Origin: CAZSAT01 sp964604675
GTDB lineage: Bacteria > Myxococcota_A > UBA796 > CAJQPC01
Direction of reading: 5' to 3'
Length of the DNA stretch: 26,813 bases
Assembly (NCBI GenBank): GCA_964604675.1
Contig: CAZSAT010000094.1
Coordinates: forward strand, 1-26,813
Of this stretch, positions 1 to 9,000 are shown in pieces (position 1 is the first letter of the stretch; the number at the start of each line of letters is the position of its first letter). The notes below the pieces were generated by a model. It was not told the origin of the DNA. It searched no databases and saw nothing but the letters and a program-made list of their open reading frames with translations. The position numbers and the translations under genes are program-made.

Positions 1-1770
1 GTCGACCTCGTCGAGGAGGAGCACGGCGTTGGAGGAGGTGGCCCGGGCGAACACGCCCTCCAGGTTCTGTTCCGTGCCGCCCACCCACTTGGAGAGGAGC
101 GCTGGCAGCGAGGCCGTGACCAGCGGGCGCCCGAGCTCTCCGGCCACGGCTTCCGCGCAGAGGGTCTTGCCCGTGCCCGGTGGGCCGTGCAGCAGCGCCG
201 CGAGCCCGCGCCCAGCCGTGAGGTGGCGGCCGACCTGCCAGCGGTCCACGACGAGGCGCCAGCTGCGCGCCGCCGCCACGATCTCCTCCACGGCGCGGAG
301 GGTGTCGGGAGGCAGCACGAGGTCGGCGAGGCGCGCCTTGGGCTGCAGCTGGTGCCCGGAGGTGGCGGCCACGCTCACCAGCTGCTCCCGCGCGGCGGTC
401 TCCAGGATTTGCTGCGACAGGCGCGGCAGCGTCGCGTCGGCCTGGACCGCTGCCGCCACGGCGGTCAACACGGCGTTTTTGATCAGGCCGCCGGTGAGCT
501 CGTAGCGTCCGGCCAGCTCGGCGATGTCGAGGTCCCCATCCCGCGGGGCGTCGGGCGGCAGGTGCTCGCGCCAGATCGCCTCGCGCGCTTCCAGGTCGGG
601 TGTGTCGAAGGCGACGCGCACCAGGATGCGGCGCTCCAAGGCGGGGTCGAGGGCACCGGGGAGGTTGGTGGCCAACACCGCGAGGCCCTCGAAGCGTTCC
701 ACCTCGGTGAGCAGCAGGGTCATCAGGGCGTTGCCGCGTCGGCGATCGGCGAAGAGCAGCTCGCACTCGTCGAAGAACAGCAGCGCGTTCTGGAGGCGCG
801 CCTCGCGGAAGAGCCCCGGCAGGAACTGGTCCGCGTCGCGGTGCTGCACGAAGGCCGGAAGGTCGACCAGGAGGATGCGCTTGCCCAGGGCGTGTGCAAC
901 CGCGTGGGCGGTCATGGTCTTGCCCGTGCCGGGGGGCCCGTGGAACAACAGCAGCTGCCCGCGACCGTAGCGGATCCGGTCGTCCAGTCCCCAGGCCCGA
1001 CGCACCTCGAGGTACCGCTCGTGGTGGTTCACGACCGCGAGGATGCGCGACCGATCGTCGGGCGGCAGGACCACCTGGTCGAAGCGCGCGAAGGGTTCCT
1101 GCAGCGACGAGAACTCCAGGAACGCGTCGTCGAGGCCTTCCCGGCCGACGAGGTGGGCGAAGGTGCGGGCGTTCGCCGCGATCGTGGCGGTGAGCAGGTC
1201 CTCGGGCGCGCGGTAGCGGTTGTTCAGGTCGACCCGGATGAGGTCGTTGGCCAACAGCGCGGCGGACGGCGCGAAGCGGTCCCGGTGCGCCACGCGGTCC
1301 GCGAAGCCCAGCTCGGAGAACGCGAAGGCGAGCTCCACGCAGCACCCGGAGCCGAAGCCCGAGTTCGCGAGCACCTCGTCGTACAGGTCGAGCAGGCGGG
1401 ACGAGAAGCAGGCCGCGACGGACACGAGCAGGGTGTTGCGCTCGAAGGTGTCGAGCCCGTAGGTCTCGCAGAGGCGGTCGAGCGCTACGGGCTGGCCCGC
1501 CTCCCGGTGTGCATGGATGCGTGCGTCGAGCGTGCGACGGAGCTTTGTCTCCTTCTTCTTCTCGGCCGTGGCCCGAGCCTTGACCACGTTCGTGGGCAGG
1601 TCGTCGTCCTCCTGCCAGCGACGCCTCCGCGCGGTGCCGCTGGCGGCGAGCTTCTGCTCGAGGCCCAGGCGGCGGCACCGGCACTCGAGCCACTCCAGCT
1701 CGGCCTCCATGTGGTCGAGGTCGCTCGGAAACAGGTCGGCGTTGGTGGGCTTCGCGCTGGGCATGGGCAT
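1..1770 (-). CDS. Tandem AAA+ ATPase (C-terminus beyond window edge)
   Basis: Partial: 590 residues are visible and the frame is still open at base 1. Translating the minus strand gives two AAA+ modules. The first has Walker A GPPGTGKT at about residues 278-285 and Walker B LLFFDE ending near 335, followed by an ATNLPGALDPALERRI stretch typical of sensor-1/arginine-finger regions. The second has an identical Walker A at about 529-536 and Walker B LLLDEVD at 584-590, where the window ends. The N-terminal 250 residues are helical and charged, with a segment (YGLDTFERNTLLVS) like the winged-helix domain that precedes AAA modules in some large bacterial ATPases, including those of contractile injection systems; no such system is visible here. 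Start: ATG at 1768-1770 (an alternative in-frame ATG lies two codons inside). It diverges from the WYL regulator gene across a 72-bp gap containing a palindrome. The AAA+ assignment is firm; the substrate and complex are unknown. Confidence 0.9.
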   Translation of the reverse strand, partial: MPMPSAKPTNADLFPSDLDHMEAELEWLECRCRRLGLEQKLAASGTARRRRWQEDDDLPTNVVKARATAEKKKETKLRRTLDARIHAHREAGQPVALDRLCETYGLDTFERNTLLVSVAACFSSRLLDLYDEVLANSGFGSGCCVELAFAFSELGFADRVAHRDRFAPSAALLANDLIRVDLNNRYRAPEDLLTATIAANARTFAHLVGREGLDDAFLEFSSLQEPFARFDQVVLPPDDRSRILAVVNHHERYLEVRRAWGLDDRIRYGRGQLLLFHGPPGTGKTMTAHAVAHALGKRILLVDLPAFVQHRDADQFLPGLFREARLQNALLFFDECELLFADRRRGNALMTLLLTEVERFEGLAVLATNLPGALDPALERRILVRVAFDTPDLEAREAIWREHLPPDAPRDGDLDIAELAGRYELTGGLIKNAVLTAVAAAVQADATLPRLSQQILETAAREQLVSVAATSGHQLQPKARLADLVLPPDTLRAVEEIVAAARSWRLVVDRWQVGRHLTAGRGLAALLHGPPGTGKTLCAEAVAGELGRPLVTASLPALLSKWVGGTEQNLEGVFARATSSNAVLLLDEVD

Positions 1771-1808
1771 GGGCTCCGCTGTGGTAGACCAGCTTCACGC
1801 GCCGACCT

Positions 1809-1821
1809 GACAGCCGCTGTC
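1809..1821. promoter_or_regulatory. Palindromic operator candidate, copy 1
   Basis: GACAGCCGCTGTC is a perfect 6-bp inverted repeat around one central base. It lies in the 72-bp gap between the divergent AAA+ ATPase and WYL regulator genes. A 16-bp stretch (GACAGCCGCTGTCCGC) recurs in reverse orientation at copy 2, upstream of addB. Its placement next to a helix-turn-helix WYL gene suggests an autoregulatory binding site; this is inferred, not shown. Confidence 0.6.
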
Positions 1822-1842
1822 CGCCCTGGTCGAGGAGCCCCG

Positions 1843-2871
1843 ATGAGCGATCGCAAGCCGAGCTACGAAGCCACGGTCCAGGTGATGCGCATGGTCCAGC
1901 TGCTCGAACGCAGCCACGGGCGCGCCCTGCCGCTGAACAAGCTGGCGAGCACGCTGGGGGTGCACCGGCGCACCGTGGCCCGCTGGGCGAAGGCCCTCGA
2001 GGAGGGCGTGGACGACGAGCGTGGCGGTCCGTTGGTGCGGCGGGAGCGTCGAGGCGGCGAGGCCTGGGTGCAGCTGGGCGGGAAGGCTCCTTCGGTCGGC
2101 GGGACCGTGTTCCAGTACGCGGCTGTGCGTCTGGCGACCGGCGCCCTGGCGGGCGACGAGGGGTCGCTGATGGCCGACGGTGCGGAGGACGTGCTGGCCC
2201 GGCTGGGCGGCGAGGGAGGGTGGCGGGCCGAGGCGGTGCTGGAGCGCGTCGAGACGGCGTTCCACTACCTGCCCTTCGGTCCCAAGGACCACCGCGCATC
2301 GGAAGACACCTTGGACGTGTTGGTGCGGGCTTTGTTGCGACAGCAACGGGTGGTGGTGCACTACGCGGGCGCCTCGGGCGGCAAGGCCTGGACCTACCGC
2401 CTGGACCCGCTCACGCTGGTGCTCTACCGGGATGGCTTCTACCTGTTGGCGATGCGCCACATGACGGGCCGGCTGGCGGGTGAATCGGCGCTGCGCACCT
2501 ACTCGGTGGATCGGATTCGCTCGGTGGAGCTCTTGAAGGCGGAGCGCTTCGAGCTGCCGGAGGGCTACACGCCGGAGAGCGTCTTCGCCGAGGGGCTGGG
2601 GATCTTCGAGGGCTACGGTCCGGTGGAGCAGCTGCGTCTCGCGTTCGAGCCCACGGCGGCGGTGGTCGCACGGGAGCGGAGGTGGCCCGGCCTCGTGGGG
2701 TGGTCGGAGCTGGACGATGGGCGCGCGGTGATGGAGGTGGCGCTGCCGGTCACGCCCGAGGTGGTGAGCTGGGTGGTGAGCTGGGGCGCGGCGGTGGAGG
2801 TGTTGGGCTGCGCGTCGCTGAGGGAGGCCGTGGTCGAGGTCCTGACCGGGGCGATCGCACGGTACCGATGA
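1843..2871 (+). CDS. WYL-domain transcriptional regulator (HTH-WYL-WCX)
   Basis: The 342-residue protein has the standard single-chain WYL regulator layout. An N-terminal helix-turn-helix (about residues 10-55, including LASTLGVHRRTVARW) is followed by a WYL domain (about 165-232). The latter has the diagnostic strand pairs RLDPLTLVLYRDGFYLLAM and LRTYSVDRIRSVELL, with FYL in place of the literal WYL tripeptide. A WCX-like C-terminal domain follows (about 255-335). Proteins of this family (PafBC, DriD, CapW/BrxR) sense nucleic acid or other ligands and control DNA-damage or defence genes. The ATG start at 1843 has a GAGGAG Shine-Dalgarno. Reading further upstream in frame would run through the antisense of the ATPase gene, so the longer frame is rejected. 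It sits between a divergent AAA+ ATPase and addBA, with a copy of one palindrome on either side. I infer that it controls the addBA helicase-nuclease genes. Confidence 0.92.
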   Translation: MSDRKPSYEATVQVMRMVQLLERSHGRALPLNKLASTLGVHRRTVARWAKALEEGVDDERGGPLVRRERRGGEAWVQLGGKAPSVGGTVFQYAAVRLATGALAGDEGSLMADGAEDVLARLGGEGGWRAEAVLERVETAFHYLPFGPKDHRASEDTLDVLVRALLRQQRVVVHYAGASGGKAWTYRLDPLTLVLYRDGFYLLAMRHMTGRLAGESALRTYSVDRIRSVELLKAERFELPEGYTPESVFAEGLGIFEGYGPVEQLRLAFEPTAAVVARERRWPGLVGWSELDDGRAVMEVALPVTPEVVSWVVSWGAAVEVLGCASLREAVVEVLTGAIARYR

Positions 2872-2879
2872 CCCGGTGC

Positions 2880-2894
2880 GGACAGCGGCTGTCC
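2880..2894. promoter_or_regulatory. Palindromic operator candidate, copy 2
   Basis: GGACAGCGGCTGTCC is a perfect 7-bp inverted repeat with one central base, 8 bp after the WYL stop codon and 57 bp before the addB start. Its reverse complement matches copy 1 (around 1809-1821) over 16 bases. The rest of the 80-bp gap holds TTGGTC (2910-2915) and TAGCAA (2931-2936), which could be a weak promoter, and a GGGAGGGA ribosome-binding site. The upstream position fits an activator, but this is inference. Confidence 0.6.
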
Positions 2895-2951
2895 AAGCCG
2901 TGTGGCAGGTTGGTCGAGAAGCGCCCGTGGTAGCAACGGGCGGGAGGGACC

Positions 2952-5900
2952 ATGGCGTGGCTCGACAGTCTGTTGGACGACCCGCGGTCGACCACCGTGG
3001 TGTGTCGGACCGCGGCGACGACGGCTGCGGTGTACCGCAGGCTCGCAGCTCGGGGGGCCGGCGCCCGGACGGGCTTCCGGGTCACCACGCTCGGCGGGCT
3101 GTTGCGCGACGCCAGGCCCTTGTCCCTGGACCCGCCGGTGTGCGAGGACATGGCGCCCTTGCCCACCGGGCACCCCTGGTCGGCGCTGCTCGGGGCGCGC
3201 CCTCGGCTGTCCCGCTTGCTGCGGCAACACGTGCACCGGGCCCATGCCTTGCGCTTGGGTGGAGCTTCGCTCGCCGGATTGCGCCCGGAGCTGCAGGCGC
3301 TGGTCGACGCTGCCTGGGAAGCGCCCGACCAGCTCGGCGAGCGCCACCTGCTGTCCGGTGGCCTCCCCGGGCGGGTGGTCGCGCTCGGCTTCGCGGGGGA
3401 CGCGCGTTTCCTGGGAGCCGTCACGGTCCTCGAGCTGGCGCTGCTGGCTTCGCTCGACGCGGAACCGGTCGACTGCGGCGACCCACGGGCCGCGAAACCC
3501 GGTCCTCTGCCGTGCCTCACCGTCGCCGACGTGCACGCCGAAGCAAGGCTGGTGGTGGAACGAGCCGGGCCCTCCACGCTGGTGCTCGTGCCGGATCGGT
3601 CGACCGCCGAGCGCCTGCGCGCTGCCCTGGCGCGCAATGGCGTCCCGGTCGCCGACGACGGGGCGTCGCCGCTCCGCCAGCACGCGCTGGTCGCGGTGCT
3701 CGACCCGCTCGTGCCGGTGTTCGCGTCGGGCGGTCTCGCGCCCCTCTCCGCACGCGACCTGGCGCGGCTGCTCTCCACCTCGGTGCTCGCGGCGGGGCCA
3801 CCGGCCTGCGGGATCGAGCCGGTCGAGGGCGTCGACGCGCCCCGCGCCTCGGCGCGGCAGGTCCGGGAGGTGGTGGCCGCTTGCCGTCGTGTGCAGGGAA
3901 CGCCTGCGGCCTGGCGTGACGCCATCGGAGAGCTGGTCCGGCGCCAGGCCGCCGACCTCGAACAAGCGGAGCAGCGCACCCAACGGGATCGGATGCAGGG
4001 ACTGGCCCGTCGCCTGGCCGTGTCCCGTGTGGTGCTCGCCAAGGTCGCCACGCTGGTGCGTCTGAGCAGCGGCGGAACCACGCTCGGCCAGCTCGCACGC
4101 TTCGCCCACGAGCTCGGTCTCTCGGACCCTGGAGGCGACCGGGTGGGCCACGCCATCCTCCGAGCGCTGTCCGACCACGGCCACCTCGAGGCCGACGAGC
4201 AGGCCTTCGAGGACGCCCTGACCGGAGGCGTGGCCAGCGGTCGGGTGGAGACGGGCGTGCAGATCCTGCGCTACGAGCAGTACGACGGCCGGCCAGCGGA
4301 CCAGCTCTTGTTGACCGGCGTGCACGACAAGGGCCTGGGAGCTCCACCGGGTCGCGATCCCTTCCTGCGTCCGGGCGACTACGCGGCCCTGGGGCTGCCG
4401 ACACCGCTCGAGGCTGTGCGGGAGCGCTTCGAGCTGGTGCGATGGGCCGCATCGAGGGCGGGGCAGGTGCAGGCCTTCGCGCCGCTCACCGATGGCAGCG
4501 GTCGGAGCACGGCGCCGGTGGTGGGCCTGGACCTCGACACCTCCGACGTGCGCGCCGCCCAGACCTATGGGCTGGTGGCCGGCGTGGCCGAGACCCGCGA
4601 CCTCGGGGCGCTGGTGCCGGGCGGCGCGATCCGTGACGCGCGGTCGGTCCAGGTGGACCTGGAGTGGCTGCGGGACGGGGTCGGTCTGGAGGCTCCTGGC
4701 GAGCACACCTTCGACCCCGACGAAGACACGCTGGCCGACTTCCTCGAGGCACACGCGGGTCGGCTCCCCGACGAGCTGCGCCCGTGGCTCGGCGAAGCGG
4801 GGTCCTACCCCGGTCGGGACGACGGGTTGCCGGTGGGCTTCAACCTGTCGGCGAGTCGCCTCACCGCCTTCACCCAGTGCCTCTACCGAGCGTGGCTGCA
4901 GTCCGTGCTCAAGCTCCGGGCGCCCGACGAGCTCGAGGAGGAGCTGGATGCACGGGAGCTCGGTGATGCCATCCACAAGGCCTTGGAACACGCGGTCGAC
5001 GGCATCCGCTGGGCGGCGCCGGCGGCGCAGGTGGACGCGGAGCGCGGGCGCTTGCTGAAGGCCCTGGTCAGCCACACCGACACCGAGGTGCGACGGATCT
5101 CCGAGGAGCGTCCGGTCGGCCTGGACACCGCGGCCCTCGCCGTGGCGCGTGAAGGGCTGGCGAACCGCTGGAAGACCCACTGGGAGCACTACGTCACCAC
5201 GCGGGTGACGTCGGCCGCGGAGCAGAACACCAGGATCGGGCTGGCGCTCGTGGACCAGCTTCCCGCGGAACCCAGGCAGACACTGCTCGCGGTGCTGGCT
5301 GCCGGCTTCGCCAAGAGCCCGGCGCGCAACCTCAGCGGGAACCTGCACGGTCTCCTCGCGGAAGAACGAGGTCGTGACCGCGGCCAGGAGGTCGCCGAAG
5401 AGCGGCTGGTGGCCGGGCTCTCGGGAGCCCGCACGCGGGACGTGCGGCAGCGCCTTCCGGGCGTGTGGCCGGACCTCCAGCGGCTCCTGGAACAGTTCCG
5501 GGTGTTGGTGACACCGAGCCTGCTCGACGAGTCCGGCGATCTCGAGGTGGTTGCACCCGAGCTCGCCTTCGGCGCGCTCCGCGACGACGATCCCCCGCTC
5601 TGGCTCCCCCTGGGGCGCGGGCGCGTGTCGGTGCGTGGCTACGTGGACCTCGTGTCACGGCGCAAAGGGGTGACCCCCCAGAGCTCCTACGAGGTGGTGG
5701 ACTACAAGACCGGCAACACGGATCCGGGCAGCGAGACCCAGGTGCTCCACACCCTGGTCCGGCCTCAGCTTGCGCTGTACGCGCTCGTGGTCGACGCCCT
5801 GGGCCGACTGGCGCCCGAGCACGACGACCCGGCCCGCGCGGAGGCTGTGGCCTACGACCAGGTGCGCTCGCGCACGTTCCGACGCCACACCATCGGCCAG

Positions 5901-6080
5901 GCGGAGCTGCCGCGCATCCGCGACAAGCTCGGTGGGCTGCTGGACCAGGCGCGTGACGGCAGCTGGCCCCCCGCCGCCCACCCAGACGGCTGCCCGGTGC
6001 GCGGCGCCAGCAACACCTACTGCGACTTCGCCTCGGTGTGTCGCATGCGCAAGGGCTTTGCCCCCGAGGAGGGCCCGTGA
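2952..6080 (+). CDS. addB: AddB-like helicase-nuclease subunit
   Basis: The 1042-residue protein ends in a PD-(D/E)XK nuclease of AddB type. A helix-rich segment starting SASRLTAFTQCLYRAWLQ carries Cys643. The nuclease core GYVDLV (about 896) and VVDYKTG (about 917-922) follows. Near the end are Cys1014, Cys1024 and Cys1030, the last two with the CX5C spacing of the AddB iron-sulphur staple. The gap between the first two C-terminal cysteines (nine residues) is wider than the usual two. The N-terminal helicase-like half has no Walker A motif (the place expected reads VVCRTAATTAAVY), so ATP-driven movement must come from AddA. AddAB resects DNA double-strand ends and loads RecA for recombination. 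A strong GGGAGGGA ribosome-binding site precedes the ATG at 2952. The stop codon overlaps the addA start (GTGA), so the two are translationally coupled. Confidence 0.88.
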   Translation: MAWLDSLLDDPRSTTVVCRTAATTAAVYRRLAARGAGARTGFRVTTLGGLLRDARPLSLDPPVCEDMAPLPTGHPWSALLGARPRLSRLLRQHVHRAHALRLGGASLAGLRPELQALVDAAWEAPDQLGERHLLSGGLPGRVVALGFAGDARFLGAVTVLELALLASLDAEPVDCGDPRAAKPGPLPCLTVADVHAEARLVVERAGPSTLVLVPDRSTAERLRAALARNGVPVADDGASPLRQHALVAVLDPLVPVFASGGLAPLSARDLARLLSTSVLAAGPPACGIEPVEGVDAPRASARQVREVVAACRRVQGTPAAWRDAIGELVRRQAADLEQAEQRTQRDRMQGLARRLAVSRVVLAKVATLVRLSSGGTTLGQLARFAHELGLSDPGGDRVGHAILRALSDHGHLEADEQAFEDALTGGVASGRVETGVQILRYEQYDGRPADQLLLTGVHDKGLGAPPGRDPFLRPGDYAALGLPTPLEAVRERFELVRWAASRAGQVQAFAPLTDGSGRSTAPVVGLDLDTSDVRAAQTYGLVAGVAETRDLGALVPGGAIRDARSVQVDLEWLRDGVGLEAPGEHTFDPDEDTLADFLEAHAGRLPDELRPWLGEAGSYPGRDDGLPVGFNLSASRLTAFTQCLYRAWLQSVLKLRAPDELEEELDARELGDAIHKALEHAVDGIRWAAPAAQVDAERGRLLKALVSHTDTEVRRISEERPVGLDTAALAVAREGLANRWKTHWEHYVTTRVTSAAEQNTRIGLALVDQLPAEPRQTLLAVLAAGFAKSPARNLSGNLHGLLAEERGRDRGQEVAEERLVAGLSGARTRDVRQRLPGVWPDLQRLLEQFRVLVTPSLLDESGDLEVVAPELAFGALRDDDPPLWLPLGRGRVSVRGYVDLVSRRKGVTPQSSYEVVDYKTGNTDPGSETQVLHTLVRPQLALYALVVDALGRLAPEHDDPARAEAVAYDQVRSRTFRRHTIGQAELPRIRDKLGGLLDQARDGSWPPAAHPDGCPVRGASNTYCDFASVCRMRKGFAPEEGP

Positions 6081-9000
6081 ACCCGCTCGACGAGCAGGTC
6101 CGGGTGGTGACGGCCCCAGCGGGCAGCGGCAAGACCACGCTGTTGGTGCAGCGCTACCTGCGTGCGCTCCACACCTCGACGGCCGACCGCATCGTGGCCA
6201 TCACCTTCACCCGCAAGGCGGCGGCCGAGCTCAGGGTGCGCATCGCGGACGTGCTGCGGGCGGTGGTCCAGCCCGACAGCGCGAGCCCCGAGATGGCCCA
6301 GCTCTACCTGGCGCACGCTCCCCCGAAGCAGCGTGCGCTGGACGCCCTCGAGGCGTTGCCGGCCGCACCCATCGGCACGGTCGATGCCTTCATCGGGGAC
6401 CTCCTGCAGGAATTCCTGCTTCACGCTGGCTTGCCTGTGACCACCGGTGTGGCGTACCTGGACGGGTCCTCTCGGGGGCCTGGTGACGCCTCCTCCGCCT
6501 ACCGCGGCGCTGCGCGCGCCGTGCTGGAGGAGCTGTCTCCCAACGCACGCACCCTGCTCGCCGAGCTCACCTTCGGCAAGGCCGCCTCCGACCTGGCCGC
6601 CCTCGCCGCCTGGGGCGTGCCCGACACCTGCGGCCTCACGGAGCTGCTGGATGCGCTCGGAGAGGCGATGCGCACTTCCATCGCGAGCGAGCCAGCATGG
6701 CTGGCGGCCAAGCAGGACCGCTGGGTGTCGCCGGCGCTGCATCAGGCCGTGATGGCCTGGATTCGCGCGCCCTACGACCGCCCGCCCGTGGGGATCTTCC
6801 GCTGGCTGGCGCGGGTGTCCCGGGATCCGAGGCCGCTGCGTGCGAAGGTCCTGGACGACACCCTGCGAGCGGTGGGGCTCCCGTCCCCGGGTGGCGCGGC
6901 CGCGTGGGCGGCCTGGAGGGGCTCCCAGTGGCAGGACGACGCCCTGCTGCCGCGCGCCGACGCGGTTCGGGAGGCGTTCGTCACGCTGGCTCGTGAGGTG
7001 CGCGACCGGGCCCTGACGGAGATCGCGCGCACCGCCGAGCTCGACTACGACGAGCTGCTCCTCGCCGCGACGACCCTGTGTTCGTCGCCTCCGGAGGCGC
7101 TCCGGGAGCGCTTCGACCTGTTGATGGTGGACGAGCTCCAGGACACGAACCCCGGGCAGCTGGCGTTCTACGAGGCCTTCGCCGCGATGCGACCTGGGCT
7201 GTCGCACTTTTTCGTGGGCGACGGGCGCCAGGCGATCTACCGGTTTCGCCACGCGGACCCCCATGGGTGGCAAGCGCTCGTCGGCCGAGCGAAGGCGGCC
7301 GGGACGTGGGCGGAGCTCCAGAGCAACTACCGCTCCTCGCAGCGGCTCGTGGCTGCCCAGCGCCTGCTCTTCACCGATCTCGCCGAGCACGAGGCCGGGG
7401 TCGAGGGCCTTCCCACGCTCGCGCACGGCGAGGACGCGGCGCTCGGCGCGCTGGACGAAGCCGTGTGGTCGAGCCCGGTGGCCTGGGTGGACGCCCCCCT
7501 CCACGACGACGCGAGCGCCCTGGGTGTTGCGGCCTTCGCGCAACGGGTGTCGGCGCGCAAGCCTCACCTGCGCGGCGAACGCTCGGTGGTCCTCACCCGG
7601 AGCTGGGCCCAGGCGCACAAGGCGGCCCGTGTCCTGCGAGCCTGGGGCCTGCGGGTGCAGGTAGCGGGGGACCGGACCTTGCTCGAGGGGGCCGTGGCGC
7701 GTGATCTGGGCTGCTGGTTGGGTGCCCTCGTGGAGCCGACGGCCGATGTCGCGCTGGCGGGTCTCCTGAAGCATCCCGCCATCGGGTTGACCGACCGCGG
7801 CCTCTTGTGGCTGCGTCGTGGTGGGGGCCTCGGCCGCATCCTGGTGCCCGACGTCGAGCTCGCTGGTCTCGATGCGGACGACACGGAGCGGGCACGCTTG
7901 GCCGGCGCCCTGTTGCGCGAGGGCAGGCGCTCGATCGGTCGCCGACCCACCGCCCAGGTGCTCGAGGCCGTCGTGGCCGAGCTCCACTGGCGGCCGATGA
8001 TCGCGGCCGGCCCCGACGGTCTGCGCGGCGTGGCGGAGCTGGACCTCTTGCTCGACCACATCCGCGCCCTGGAGGCCGATCGCGTCGACCCCGGCGCGGT
8101 GTTGGAAGCCCTGCAGTCGGGGGAGGCCGGCACGGAGCTGCCTGCGGTCCGAATGCACGCGGATGCAGGCGTCGTGGAGGTCACCACCGTGTTCCAGGCC
8201 AAGGGCTTGGAGTGGGACCATGTGTGCATCGTGGGGGCTTCGGCGCTCTCCGGCAGCGCGGTGCAGTATGGCGCGCTCGTTCGGACCTCGCGGCCACGTG
8301 GCGTGCCGATGTGGGGCATGAAGCTCGACGTGGAGGGTGGGCTGCACCCGAGCCCGAGCCCGGTCGCGGTGTTGCAGACGGCGCTCGAGGGTGGCGAGAA
8401 GCGGCAGGAGGGGCTCCGTCTCTTCTACGTGGCGCTCACGCGCGCGAAGAGGAGCGTGACCTTCGCCCTGGGAAAGATGGTGGAGAGCGGGGACTGCCTG
8501 ACGGCCGCGATCCGTGAGGCGATGGGCAAGCTGCCGAGCGAGCTCGCCCACCGGGTGGAGCCGGAGCAGGTCGAGGCCCGTGAAGCCCCCGCGCTCGAGC
8601 GTCTGCCCACGGGCCGTGACCGGCCCTTCGAGGCGCGCTGGACCGACGCGCCTGGTTGGTCCGTGACGCAGCCCTCGGCCCGGCGGGCCTCGGCGGAGCT
8701 GCTGGACGCCTGGCGCGCGCGAGGGCAGGTGGTGCTCGGCGATCCGGCGCCCGGGCTCCCCGACCCCCGTGGAACCTACGCCGAGGTTTCGGAAGCCACC
8801 TGGGGCACGCTGGTGCACGGCTGGCTGGAGATCTGGGCGTTCGAGGGTGACCCCACGCTGGGCGCGGCTGAACGCTACCTCGCCCAGCACGCCGGGGTGC
8901 GCGACGACGAGTTGGCCGCCTGGCTGGTCGAGCTCGGACGGGGCCTGATGGGCTCGTTGCCGGGCTTCGCGGACCTCGTGGAGGCAGGTGTCTGCCACTT

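Noticed and set aside
187..1842. Long plus-strand open frame upstream of and continuous with the WYL gene
   Set aside because: It is antisense to the AAA+ ATPase, whose minus-strand translation has two perfect Walker A motifs. The translated upstream part is Arg/Gln/His/Gly-rich shadow sequence; the WYL protein starts at 1843.
2613..5348. 911-codon minus-strand open frame
   Set aside because: Antisense to addB and part of the WYL gene, with Arg/His/Gln/Pro-rich composition typical of GC-rich shadows and no domain.
6017..8998. 993-codon minus-strand open frame
   Set aside because: Antisense to addA, whose helicase and nuclease motifs are unambiguous; low-complexity shadow composition.
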